Below, one piece after another: positions 11,207 through 21,330 of a stretch of 64,000 bases of DNA. The notes under the pieces are model-generated. The model was given only the letters and a program-made list of their open reading frames with translations. It was not told the DNA's origin and did no database searches. The stretch's first letter is position 1, and each line of letters begins with the position of its first letter. The stretch is from Doryteuthis pealeii (taxonomy: Eukaryota; Mollusca; Cephalopoda; Myopsida; Loliginidae): the NCBI GenBank assembly GCA_023376005.1, contig CM042157.1:71203559-71267558 (forward strand), in the 5' to 3' direction. The translations under genes and the position numbers were made by a program.

Positions 11207-11869
11207 GTTATTTTTTCAGACAATATAATTGAGATAAATAAAATTGAACATTTTCCTCGAAACCAAACTTATATATATTGTCATTTAAGAAATTAATTTT
11301 ACTTTAATTCTTTATTTATTTCTTATGTACCTAACTTGATTTCTATCTTGAAGCAACTTGAAACCGCCCCCCTTACCAGAAGTGTCCCTCAGGGTCTAAA
11401 TCTGGCTCAGGTTTGTAGCCAAATATCTATAAAACAAAACAAAACAAAAAGATTCGGCCAATTGCAAAGTTGCAATTGTATTTTGTATTATGGTCATTTT
11501 TATTCGTGGCATTGTCGTAAACTTTAAATTCTAATTGGTTGTTATTATTTATCAATAGTATATCTAAAAAAGGTTAAGGTGTTATTGTATTCTAATTCGT
11601 ACGTGAAATCTATAATTGTGTTTAGATGATCTTTGGTTATTGTTTCGCTTATATATAAATAAAACGTCGTCTATTTACCGGAAATAACTAGAGTCTGTTG
11701 GCAAAATGTATTTGAATAGCCCTGATCCTAAGAATTCTAGGAAAAGGCATGCTGAGAGGCGAGCCCATGGGTAGGCCGAATTTTTGTTTGTAAAATATCC
11801 AAAACAATTCATACAACGTGCCAAAAAGAAAGCCTTCAAAATTCATTTTGTATTATATAGATTTTTCGG

Positions 11870-12060
11870 ACTGTTGTCCTCGTCTTTGTTACATACATAA
11901 CGTTTCGGCCGATGTGCCCTCCCGTGTTTCTTGTTAAACCCGGGAACATTCTTGTCGAACTCGGAAGCCTTCACGGAACTTCGAACCGAACTCTTTATGT
12001 AACCCATTGAGGTAGATTGTTCTCATTCCGTTAACAATGACCGGGGAGAAATGTTCTACA
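11870..12060 (-). repeat. Dispersed repeat, copy C, lacking most minisatellite units
   Basis: The shared ends are present: cgtttcggccgat on the plus strand and the tccgttaac flank. The 21-bp units are reduced to remnants and the CTGAAGA part of the core is lost. Confidence 0.65.
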
Positions 12061-12142
12061 TTCTATGTTATTTTTGCCTCTAGTCAGGATTGAACCTGTA
12101 ACGTCCAGATGATTGTCACTTATAACGTTATTAACTGATTAA

Positions 12143-12625
12143 GTTTGATATGTTTATTTAAGAACTATTGCGAAATAGTTCAATATATAAAAAAAAAACT
12201 ATAATAATAATCTTGATTTAACTCTCCCTCTTTTTTTTTCTTTCTTTCCCTCTTTTCATCTTTTCGTTATGTTCGATTGAAACAGATTAGCGTTATTGCT
12301 TCGGCGCGCTCACCCCCTCTATCTTTCACCTACTCTCTTTCTTTCTTTCTTTCTTTCTTACTTACTTATCATATTTTTTCTATGTAGCAAGTCCCTTTTT
12401 TCCCTTTCTTTCTTTATAATAAAAACAGAATGTTCCATTATTTAGCTGAGGTAACGAGACAACACCCATAAGAAATAAGAATCCGGCGGATAAGCAATAC
12501 TGTATAATCAGGGTTCACATTCTTGCATTTCATCTTAGACGATTTGGGTTTTTTTATTTTTAGCCAGAGGGTGTCGCAAGATGATAACGGTCGTACAATT
12601 AAGGAACACGAGTATTAATATATAG
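12143..12625. repeat. About 480-bp segment duplicated at 25,463-25,985
   Basis: The same ordered blocks occur in both (tttgatatgttta, a GAACTATT/AATAGTTC hairpin, gttcgattgaaac, agatgataacggtc). In this copy the segment ends about 60 bases before the acceptor of the Vax homeobox exon; the second copy has no exon after it. Confidence 0.75.
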
Positions 12626-12683
12626 ATCAATCTTTGACGAAAGCACCTTGTAATTTCGTTCTTTTTTTATTGTTTCATTATAG

Positions 12684-12871
12684 ATGCAAACGGTGTCATA
12701 CGAGAATTGGTTTTTCCGAAAGCCCTCGACTTAGACCGACCCAAACGAACCCGTACAACTTTTTCCAGAGAACAGCTTTACTTCCTTGAAGAAGAATTCC
12801 AAAGAAAACAGTATATGGTCGGCAAAGAAAGATCCGAATTGGCGAAGAGACTTTGTCTCACAGAGACACAG
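12684..12871 (+). CDS. Vax: Vax-type homeobox gene, internal exon (homeodomain residues 1-44)
   Basis: The protein is predicted to be a nuclear DNA-binding transcription factor of the ventral anterior homeobox family, which in other animals patterns anterior neural and eye tissue. The exon opens after a tttcattatag acceptor at 12683 and ends at a CAG before gtgaga at 12871/12872, phase 0. It encodes a short N-terminal flank with the motif [15 protein letters not shown], close to the Vax-diagnostic segment before the homeodomain. Homeodomain helices 1 and 2 follow, with the expected R5, F8, L16, F20 and L40. The open frame runs upstream to the acceptor, so the protein start lies in an exon I did not find in this window. 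The frame joins the exon at 15461 without a shift. Not or Emx is the main alternative, but the flank before the homeodomain favours Vax. Confidence 0.88.
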
Positions 12872-13042
12872 GTGAGAACTTATGGATATAGTTATTTACT
12901 AAGCTTGGCACAAGGCCAGAAGTATCGGGCGCCCAATGAGAATCGAACTCTTTGACAATGGTCTGCGAATCAGACCATTGTCACCACGACTTACATTACA
13001 GACAGATATACAATACGTCATCTACTTACTAACTGAATTTTA

Positions 13043-13180
13043 TTGGTTGGTTGGTTGGTTGGTTGGTTGGTTGGTTTTACGGCATGCCAACTCATTGGGT
13101 TATTTTATGCCGAAGACTTTTTTTTATTTATTCTTGATGAGTTTTCAATTTTTTAAAGTCAATTTTTTTAGATACAGAGT
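13043..13180 (-). mobile_element. LINE-tail repeat fragment in the Vax intron
   Basis: Seven GGTT units are followed by ttacggcatgccaac and the tgccgaagac block, the NLT 3' end on the minus strand. Confidence 0.7.
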
Positions 13181-13921
13181 GGAAAAGAGTTAAGGGTCTA
13201 CTATGGTTTCGATCTCAATGATCTCATCAGGACCCTACCTTAAACTTAACTAAGTCGATGTTTTTCCTTAGTTAAACTGAGATAAATTTCTTCGACACGA
13301 GTCTTTCAAGACAGAAAAATCAAAAAGTACTGTTATCAGAGTCTTCAACCCCGACTTCAACTCAAAACATTAAATCCTGCCAAAGATTTAACGAAAACGA
13401 GCACTTTGTGTGAAGTAAATTACGTACTAAATAAACACGTTATTAAGATTTTAAAACACTTATAACAGTTTGTTCTTAAAAAACAATAACAAAAAATTTA
13501 TATAGACTAATGTACAGAAAATTACTAAATAGTAGGTGTTGTCGGTGTATTCTACAGCTTCAGCCAATAGTTGAATAAATAAGGACGCACGTTTGATACT
13601 TGGCTCTTTTTAATTGTTAATTTTTAGGGGTAAAAAATAAAATAAATTAAATTAATATTTTTATAACTTTAACGCAATAAGCAATTAAGAAATAAATTTG
13701 AGTTTTTGTCATATGTACAAAAAAGTTTTTAGAAAAATAAGTTAAGGATTACATTTTTAAAATAATAAGTTAAATGTAAAAAAAATATCCAAAAATAAAT
13801 ATTGTAATATAAAAATTCTCGATGATGTTTTTTAATTCTATGAATTAATTTCCTCTTTCTCTTGCCCACTCACTCCCTGGTGTTCTTAAAAAAAATTAGT
13901 CCGATCATGGACCGGGTACTA

Positions 13922-13979
<58 letters not shown>

Positions 13980-14055
13980 TGTGTATGTGTGTGATATAAA
14001 ATAATAAAAGTGTTTACATATAAAAGTGGTCAATGCTAAATTTGAAGCGCATGTT

Positions 14056-14099
14056 AACTTTCTCTAATTCTGAGATTAATCTCAGAATTAGAGAAAGTT
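14056..14099. repeat. Perfect 44-bp palindrome
   Basis: Bases 14,056-14,077 are the exact reverse complement of 14,078-14,099, with no loop. It lies in the Vax intron. Confidence 0.95.
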
Positions 14100-14511
14100 T
14101 ATTAATAGCTAAGTTACACCCTCACATAAACAGTAGGTTAGAATTAAACACTGAATATATAATTAGTTAACATACACATTCCATAAACACACATATATAC
14201 ATATAAATAAATAAATAAATAAATAAAAGGAATGAAATTGAAATTGATTGAACAACGGATATCACGTCTCTTCCGCGTGGCGTTATAACAACCCACGAGA
14301 CGCGTGTTTATAACGTCCAAAACAAACAAAAACACACAAAACCGTGTCCATTTCAAAAACAGTCTCGGAAAATGAAGTTTCTTCGAAATTGATTAGATAC
14401 AGGACATTATTTCATTTTTTATACGCATTGTAATTGCCTTCTTAATATAAATAAATAATAATATACTTAACAATGCTTCAAGCAAATTATCAAATACTAT
14501 TATATATATAT

Positions 14512-14547
<36 letters not shown>

Positions 14548-15094
14548 CAAAGACACAGACCACACACACAAACATAGACGTGGATAAGTGTATTTTTGAA
14601 AAAATATATAAATATTCTCAAGTGATAGATCAATTAATTTTACGGCGTGTCAATCCGTCAAGGGTTATTTTATGCGTTGCGAATAGGGAATCGAGTTCAT
14701 TGTACATTCATATTTACATTTTTTGAGCGTAGTTGTATCTTAAGAGTTTTGTTGTTTGGTCTCTTTTTTTTTGGGGGGGGGGTCTGCAGATGGTCCTATC
14801 GAACACGAATAATTTTTAAACATATCTATTTGACCTTAAAAGCCGCTACCAGTCAAAGGTTAGACTTGATCTAGGAGTAATTGCAACGAATGGGGCGCAT
14901 CGCACTCCTCAGATGTCAAGAACTGGAGTCCCATAATGCAGTTTAATGCCATATCCGACATACCCTCTTTTGGACAGGTGTTAACTTCTGCAGGGGATAC
15001 AGTCAGCGTATTCAAAATCCCGCCAACAGGACGAAAATAAGAGCCAATTGTTTTAGTTTAAATGTGTTAAGATTATGGTATCATATTAACGTTA

Positions 15095-15292
15095 ATGGCC
15101 GGGTTAGCTCAGTCGGTAGAGCGTTCGGCTAGAAACCACAAAGTTTCTAGTTCGATCCCGGCCCTCGCTAACTCAGCGTATAAGTAGCACAGAGGCTAAT
15201 GCAGTAAAGTAAGGAGCTTATGGTAGGTGTGGCGCTCCACCTCAGACAATCTTCTTGGTCTAGCGCTAGTGAAAAGAGGATAGACTCTTACA
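15095..15292 (+). mobile_element. tRNA-derived SINE (family 1) in the Vax intron
   Basis: The tRNA head is well preserved and the body is complete to gatagactctta, where the tail is truncated. It lies 170 bases upstream of the acceptor of the Vax terminal exon. Confidence 0.88.
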
Positions 15293-15460
15293 GTTGTAGT
15301 TTCTTGGGAGTTTATACACTTTCAGAAAGTTAAAGATTTACACAAAGGGGAGGTAATAATAAAACAGGGGAAGCAACTCTCAATTACTTATTACAACATG
15401 TAATCAATTTTAATAGTTTGTTTTTGTTGTTGTTTTTAATAAATGTCTTTGTTGTTTCAG

Positions 15461-15664
15461 GTGAAAGTGTGGTTTCAAAATCGACGGACGAAATACAAAC
15501 GGGATAAATGCAGAGAATCCGAGATGACAGACCTTCCAAAAGATTTCTTCCCAACAGACAATCTCTTCAAATATTTCCAACCTCCAAGCCAGCCGACGTG
15601 CGGTTGCTACTCTTTCTTCCCTTGTCAGCAATTCTCGCACTACTCTCCGTTTAACGGTACATGA
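15461..15664 (+). CDS. Vax: Vax-type homeobox gene, terminal exon (homeodomain residues 45-60 and C-terminus)
   Basis: The exon begins after a gttgtttcag acceptor with VKVWFQNRRTKYKRDK, the second half of homeodomain helix 3. It contains W48, F49, Q50, N51 and R53, which contact DNA in this family. The intron splits the homeodomain between residues 44 and 45, a position shared by several homeobox classes. About 51 residues follow the homeodomain and end at TGA 15662-15664. This tail is short and rich in F, P, C and Q, with a cysteine-aromatic stretch near the end. I recognise no second domain, and it is much shorter than vertebrate Vax tails. No clear AATAAA lies within about 250 bases after the stop, so the 3' end is not defined. 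Confidence 0.88.
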   Translation: MKVWFQNRRTKYKRDKCRESEMTDLPKDFFPTDNLFKYFQPPSQPTCGCYSFFPCQQFSHYSPFNGT

Positions 15665-16017
15665 CTCCCTTTAAGAGTTTTGTAAAGGACACGGAGCTTG
15701 GGACAGTTTGTGGGAACTTTCCATCCTAAAAAAGAAAAAAAACAATGATTATTTAGATTCCATAAATGTAGACAAAAATCGAATGAATAGGTCAATCTTA
15801 AATTTGACAAAAATCTGAAAATACATTTTTATTTGTTTTTATTTTATTTTATTTTTTTCTTCTTTTTTTATTAGAGAATTATGTAAGTAAATATATATAT
15901 AACACAAATATTCAAAATAATTAAATTCTAAGAGTTGTGTGATTAAGAATTATTTGACTATCATTACGGATATAATATCTGTATATTACGAAATTTATCA
16001 TTATCATTATCTTTATA

Positions 16018-16060
<43 letters not shown>

Positions 16061-16127
16061 TGAAGAAAAGGAAGTGAATCCGACGGTATGGTATGTAGTA
16101 TATTAAGAAAGATTGAAAAACCACAGG

Positions 16128-16346
16128 TTTAAATGAGTTAAGGGGTGAGTTTATTGGCCGACGCTGCAGTATCGAGGTTAAAGAAACCAGGTCTTATGTT
16201 TATCGTCTCAATGTGAGCTATTATTGCTGATTCGCATAGACGTCTCAGTTTGTTTGTTTTTTAATGCATAGCCTTGATGAGTTTGGCGTTGGTGAAATTG
16301 AGTGTGTGATTTTGATCTGCAATCTGTGTGAATAATGCATTTAGGT
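16128..16346 (-). mobile_element. Penelope-like element, second endonuclease C-terminal fragment
   Basis: A minus-strand frame reads IADQNHTLNFTNAKLI, then (across a stop) LRRLCESAIIA and INIRPGFFNLD. This matches the ending of Penelope-like GIY-YIG endonucleases (H-x-H, hydrophobic strand, R-x-x-x-E-S). An inverted partial copy faces it at 16,347-16,460. Confidence 0.5.
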
Positions 16347-16460
16347 TATCGTGTGTTTTCTGAGACGTCTATGCGAATCAGCAATAATAGCTCACAACAA
16401 GACGATAAACATAAGACCTGGTTTCTGTAACCTCGATATATCAATCGCAAAAGCTATAAT
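16347..16460 (+). mobile_element. Inverted partial copy of the Penelope-like fragment
   Basis: Bases 16,359-16,438 are the near-exact reverse complement of 16,173-16,250 and read RRLCESAIIAHNKTINIRPG on the plus strand. A TA then TG tract (16,470-16,524) follows. Confidence 0.6.
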
Positions 16461-16466
16461 TCACGA

Positions 16467-16526
<60 letters not shown>

Positions 16527-17009
16527 CGTTTAAATGACCTCGCATCACCCCAAAATTCTAGCCCGACCCCATCCTTCCCTTGGACAGTTACTGGCAAAAA
16601 AAAGGAAATAAAAAGCTAGTCTATTGATAATGAAGATTCGGTCTCTATTTATGTGTAACCAAAACTACGTCACTGCTTACGTCACAATCATCAACATCGT
16701 CATTACATAGAATAAAGAACAATTAATATCAATGAAATAAATAAAAGCTGTTCTTTATAATTCAACGTTTGAATCCTCTTACTCTTTCCCCTTTTTACAG
16801 TAAAAAGAAGTTAACTAAAAGTTTACAAATAAATAATTACTTACGTTTTTGCGTAGAATTTATGCATAAAATGTTTAAAATAATCGTTTAATTAATAATC
16901 AAGAGATGCATGCAACATTTTATTTGAGGGGGACAGAACTAAGTTTCATTTCCAATTGTTTGTGTGTTTTTGTGTGTGTGTGTGTGTGTGTTTTTTTAGT
17001 ATTATCTGC

Positions 17010-17240
17010 GTTATTCGGACTATTGTCCCCATTTTCATTGTTATCTGTACAACGTTTCGGCCGATATGCCCTCCGGACTTCTTCAGGTATTTCTTGTCGG
17101 ACTCGGAAACCTTCTCAGACTAGGGAACCTTCTTGTCGTAATCGGGAACCTTCTTGCCGTAATCGGGAGCCATCAGGGAACTTTGAACCTCACCCTTTAT
17201 TCAATCCACGGGAGTATCCTGTTCTCATTCCGCTAACCCT
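17010..17240 (-). repeat. Dispersed repeat with 21-bp minisatellite, copy D
   Basis: The minus strand shows the same ends as copies A to C with two or three diverged units. CTGAAGA (complement of 17080-17086) and GAAA (complement of 17055-17058) frame a GC-rich hairpin in which CCGG faces CCGG-like bases. Confidence 0.72.
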
Positions 17241-17259
17241 TTTTTTTCTTTCTTTTTTT

Positions 17260-17295
<36 letters not shown>

Positions 17296-17539
17296 CTTTC
17301 AATAAATTTGATGATTTTACTTACTTATAATAAACCCTCTGATATTGAATTTTTTAACTCCACCACACTCAGGCAATATCTTTCGAAAATAAATTTGTAC
17401 ACCACCCGTAGAGGGTTTTCTTTCTCTCTCTCTCTTTTTTTTTTCTAGTAAAAATAGTGGGTATTAGTTTATAACTAATTATCATTATCAAGTCGTGCTG
17501 GCAGTACACATATCTATGACAATCTCTCACCAACCATCC

Positions 17540-18127
17540 CTATCTGCCATCGCCCCCTCTGCGGAGTATCCAGAATCCACGCACAGCTGATCGATGTAGA
17601 TTTTTGTTGTGCGGCCAACACTGGTGTGTCCATGTGTAGGTGTCCACAGGAGAACGGCACTTATGAGTTGGTATTTGCTTCTCCAGCAGTGTCCTTGTTT
17701 GTCTTACTCGGATGGTTTGTGTGATAGGTGGCAAGTGGCCGTACAGCTGCTTTCTTGTGGAATGCTGTTTCCACAGTTTGTTTAAGACCGCACACGGCAT
17801 TCTTGTGCAATTCCTATTTAGATTATTCTCTAAGCACTTCGTTGGGATCCAGGTGGTGCAGCCGTACAGTAGCACTAACACAACTACGGCTTCGAAGGAT
17901 TGTCGCTTCAACCTATTATTGAGATTAGATTTCCATATTACTAATGATATATCTAAAACAGTCCATGCCTTCCCTATACGTGCAGTGATATCGCTTTCTG
18001 TTGTTGACATCCGTCCGTCTGCTAAAGACGATGGCGTAGTGTCCAGTCCTTTTTTTTCTATCTGGAACTGCGTAAGTGGCTGAACAGACCAGTTTTTGAA
18101 TGGCAGTCTATGGTGCAGTGACTGCAA
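17540..18127 (-). pseudogene. LINE reverse transcriptase C-terminal fragment
   Basis: The minus-strand frame contains IWKSNLNNRLKRQSFEA, VLLYGCTTW and YGHLPPITQTIRVRQTR. These are hallmarks of the region after the catalytic YxDD in a LINE family found widely in invertebrate genomes. The catalytic part is missing. It is a dead retroelement piece, not a host gene. Confidence 0.82.
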
Positions 18128-18480
18128 ATAAACAGTGATGCTTGCTGGAGTTGCTGTTGTCTCTCCTTCCTTCTGGCTCTCTTTTCTGCGGCGGCTACTT
18201 TCCTCTCTTTTTCACGTTCCTTGTTTGACGAGGAGTCACCAGGTCGTACGGTCTTCTGCACTTGCCTCCCATGTGTTGGTGTCGATGTGGCATGTCTTCA
18301 TGTCCCTCTTGCAAACATCTTTGAGGCACAGGCGTAGTCTCCCTACCGGTTGGGTGCCCTCTACTAATTCACCATACAGTAGGTCTTTGGGGATGCGGCC
18401 TTTGTTCATCCTCCTGACGTGACCGAGCCAACGCAGACGTCTTTCGCTCGTTCCAGCACGTCTGGGTTCAATACTAAGTC
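18058..18480 (-). pseudogene. Second LINE C-terminal fragment with terminal zinc finger
   Basis: On the minus strand a frame with RRLRWLGHVRRMNKGRIPKD and LCLKDVCKRDMK is followed, after a shift, by ERKVAAAEKRARRKERQQQ and a C-x2-C...H finger (CSHCTIDC...H). This is the usual end of LINE polyproteins of this type. It precedes the previous fragment on the same strand, so two truncated LINEs are joined or nested. Confidence 0.82.
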
Positions 18481-18574
18481 CTTATAATGCATTAATACAT
18501 TCAGAGATACACTAACACTGAACATTCGGTGAGGAGTGAGTGAATTACCCCGTGACCAACGGACACATGGTGTG

Positions 18575-18838
18575 ATGATTATTTTTGTCTCCCTGGTCGG
18601 TAGAATGTACGCCTGGGACTCACAATGTTCCTGGTTCGATACTGGTCTTCGCTAACTCAGCGTATGAGTAGCACAAGGATCTGTGCGGTAAAGTGAGGAG
18701 CTGATGGTATATGCGGCGCTCTGCCTCAGACGCCAAAACAATCTCCTTGGTCTAGCGCTAGTGAAAAGGGTTTAGACTCCCTCGCTGCCTGACTGATACT
18801 GACTTTAGGCTACCCTGACGACTTTACTTACTTTCAGA
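18575..18838 (+). mobile_element. tRNA-derived SINE (family 1), diverged head
   Basis: The A box is diverged (ctggtcggtagaatg), while the B box, body and tail (gactttacttactt) are clear. Confidence 0.85.
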
Positions 18839-18946
18839 TAAATTGGTATTTGTATAAATCAAATTTCTGGTGGACAACAGAGTGCAGAAAATCTAAGCTT
18901 AGAAATATAAAATTTGAAATACTTTGAGCCATTAAGTAATTTACCA

Positions 18947-19254
18947 TCTATACATATATAAAGGGCAGTTTGTGTGTATGTATGTCCGGAGGAAACTATG
19001 GAAAGAAAACAATTAACGACAATGTAAATATAACATACACATTCACTATTACCAGAACTAGATTTTATTTATATCTGGAAAGATATTAAAAAATTAGGAT
19101 TCGAATAGTAAGAACAAGGAAAGGAATTGGTAGCGTTTGTGATTAAAACATAAATCAATTATGTAAGACCAAAACAATCAATGGATCTGCGAGACTAACT
19201 TTTTTTTTTTTATTATACCCTTCTACACAGGCAACGCCGGGTAGCCGATTCTAG
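18947..19254 (+). mobile_element. Non-autonomous Helitron-like element
   Basis: The element starts TCTATACATATATAAAGGG and ends in ggcaacgccgggtagccg, a short hairpin, then ATTCTAG before T. A TC start, hairpin plus CTAG end and insertion between A and T are Helitron features. At 308 bp it has no Rep/helicase. Confidence 0.72.
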
Positions 19255-19299
19255 TTTTTAATAAACGACATTTTGTTACATAATTTTGGAGACGCGGGG

Positions 19300-19877
19300 G
19301 GTATTTTTGATCTTTTGTCGTCCTGTCTTAATTTACGCTATGTTTTAGCGTGCCGGCGTCAAGCGAATTTCCAGCCCAACTTGAATATTTTCCGAGTTGT
19401 GTTTTTGTCGGCAAATTAATGTAGATATTTTACACGCCCCCCCCCCACTCCCACAGATTTTTATCGGTAAATCAATGTAGATATTTTACACCACCCCCAC
19501 ACTTTTTTTAAAATATCTTTTTTTATTTCGATAGAATTTGTAGAAATTTTAATTTAGTTTTTAAAAAAACTCGAAACGCAAATTTTAAAACAATTTTCAT
19601 ACCGGACGTTCTGTCATAGGGCGTACGCTCTGAGATTTAAAATTTGTACCAATGCAATCGAGAAAAAAAAATAGAGTGAGGGGGTATAAAATATCTATGT
19701 TGATTTGCCGATAAAAATCGGAGGGGGGGGGGTATTAAATATATACATTAATTTGCCGACAAAAAGCGACAAAAATACGACTCGGGAAATTGGGACGGAA
19801 ATTCGCCTGACGCCCGCACGCTAAAACATAGCGCAAATTAGGACCGGAGGCCGGGACGAAAAACGATCAAAATTACC
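19300..19877. mobile_element. Foldback MITE, arms about 130-200 bp
   Basis: Left and right arms share, in inverted order, ggta-tttttgatc, gctatgttttagcgtgc, gcgaatttcc and gtcggcaaattaatgta. No clear target duplication is visible. Confidence 0.82.
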
Positions 19878-19889
19878 ACGTATGATGTA

Positions 19890-19920
<31 letters not shown>

Positions 19921-19939
19921 TGTATGTGTGTGTGGCTCT

Positions 19940-19958
19940 CTATCTATCTATCTATCTA

Positions 19959-20014
<56 letters not shown>
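19940..20014. repeat. TATC/TA microsatellite after a TGTA tract
   Basis: TGTA units (19,893-19,928) are followed by TATC and TA units. Confidence 0.95.
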
Positions 20015-20018
<4 letters not shown>

Positions 20019-20126
20019 ACTTAAGCCTAACAGAAACAACTCCACATCATTCCTAGATTTTTTTTATTGATGAAAATGAAGCAATTTTACAATCCAAGTG
20101 ATATCTGAGTGATAATTTTTCTGAGA

Positions 20127-20365
20127 TCTCAGCCGGTAGAGCTCCAGTAATCGCAAGGTTCCGTGTTCGATACTGGTCCTCGCCAACTCAGCGCATTAGT
20201 AGCACAGATTGGGTAATCAAATCTGCGCGGTAAATTGTGGAGTTGGCGGTACTTCAGGGAAAAAAAAACTCATCTCCCTGGTCTAGCGCTAGCGAAAAGG
20301 GGATAGACTCCCTCGCTGCCCGGCCGATACTGACAGTGGGCCACTACGCTAATTTATTTATATTC
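20127..20365 (+). mobile_element. tRNA-derived SINE (family 1b)
   Basis: This copy belongs to a subtype with gcattagtagcacagatt and an A-rich stretch before the ggtctagcgctag block. It sits next to one arm of a 74-bp inverted repeat (20057-20130 with 22087-22160). Confidence 0.82.
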
Positions 20366-20499
20366 ATGCTGGACATCATTTTTTCATCATCTCAATATAA
20401 ATGCTAATTAAAATTCTTCATTGCTTTCTAGATAGAAGAATCGATATAAACAAGGACCGCTTTATAACTGGAACCTTTTTTCAATTTTACACTCCTTCT

Positions 20500-20760
20500 G
20501 GTGCCGGTGTTAAATGCTCAGCCGGTAGAGCGTCCGGCTTGGAATCACAAGGTTCCGGGTTCGTTACCGGTCCCCGCCAACTCAGCGCATTATTAGCACA
20601 GATTGTGTAATCTGATCTGTAAAGTTGGGAACTGACGTTAGGTGTGACGCTTCACCTCAGAAAAAAAAAACAATCTCTCTGGTCTAACGCTCGCGAAGAG
20701 GGAATAGATTCCCTCGCTGTTCGGCTGATACCGACATTGGGCTGCTCCGCCACCTTATTA
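20500..20760 (+). mobile_element. tRNA-derived SINE (family 1b), second copy
   Basis: The head is well preserved (gctcagccggtagagc, gttcgttacc) and the body has the same A-rich insertion as the previous copy. It ends in ccaccttatta. Confidence 0.85.
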
Positions 20761-20789
20761 CACTCCTTCTTGTTTGAATTAAACTTTTA

Positions 20790-21253
20790 GGTACTCTTCG
20801 CGGAGAACCATCCCGGTCTCCTGCCTCAAAAACCGCTAGCCGGTGGCTACTGAAAAAAAGAGAGCTACGATTGAAGTCCGTAGCCGAAGCGGTGTCACTT
20901 GAAAAAAAAACTAGGGTTAGGGTTGGGGTTGGGTTTAGTTTAATGGGAAAATAAATAAATGATTTGGGCTCTGTTTTTTCTGGGTCATCCTGTATACAGG
21001 GTGACCCAGAAAAAACAGAACCCACAAAAACTGTTAATTTTAACTAGGGGTGGGTTAGGGTTAGGGGTTAGGGTTAGGGTTGGGGTTGGGTTTTCAGGAA
21101 AAACGCCCTAAGTTGGTTGATTTTTTTTTTGGGGGGGGGGTTGCAAGTGATACCGCTTCGACTACAGACTTCAATCGATGGTGTTTTTTTCAGCAACCAC
21201 CGGCGAGCGGTTTTTGAGGCAGAAGGCCGGGACGGTTCTCCGCGAATAGTACC
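20790..21253. mobile_element. Foldback MITE (GGTACT...AGTACC), 8-bp target duplication
   Basis: Arms of about 118 bp are inverted (blocks cgcggagaacc, aaaaaccgctag, gacttcaatcg). The core holds two TTAGGG-like blocks (20,911-20,937 and 21,052-21,090) around a 58-bp palindrome. Flanks are aactttta (20,782-20,789) and tactttta (21,254-21,261), matching at 7 of 8 bases. Ends and duplication length suggest hAT ancestry. Confidence 0.82.
20966..21023. repeat. Two MITE termini head to head (58-bp palindrome)
   Basis: The arms 20,966-20,994 and 20,995-21,023 differ at two positions. Each arm equals the CTGGGTCACCCT-type terminus of the element at 40,081-40,474, and they abut at TGTA/TACA. Confidence 0.85.
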
Positions 21254-21330
21254 TACTTTTATTGTAAAAATTACGTTTCATTTGATTCGACACCAGGGTA
21301 ATTTTTCAGATATTTGTCCGTACATTTTTC

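Larger units (their letters stand above)
12872..15460 (+). other. Vax intron splitting the homeobox
   Basis: This 2,589-bp intron has gtgaga donor and tttcag acceptor ends. Its content is repetitive: a tRNA-like fragment with a hairpin (12918-13000), a LINE-tail repeat (13043-13180), AT-rich family sequence (about 13380-13560), a TA/TG tract (13924-13980), a perfect 44-bp palindrome (14056-14099), further TA tracts (14502-14546), a short LINE-tail piece (14636-14690) and a SINE (15095-15292). I see no other coding exon in it. Confidence 0.8.
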
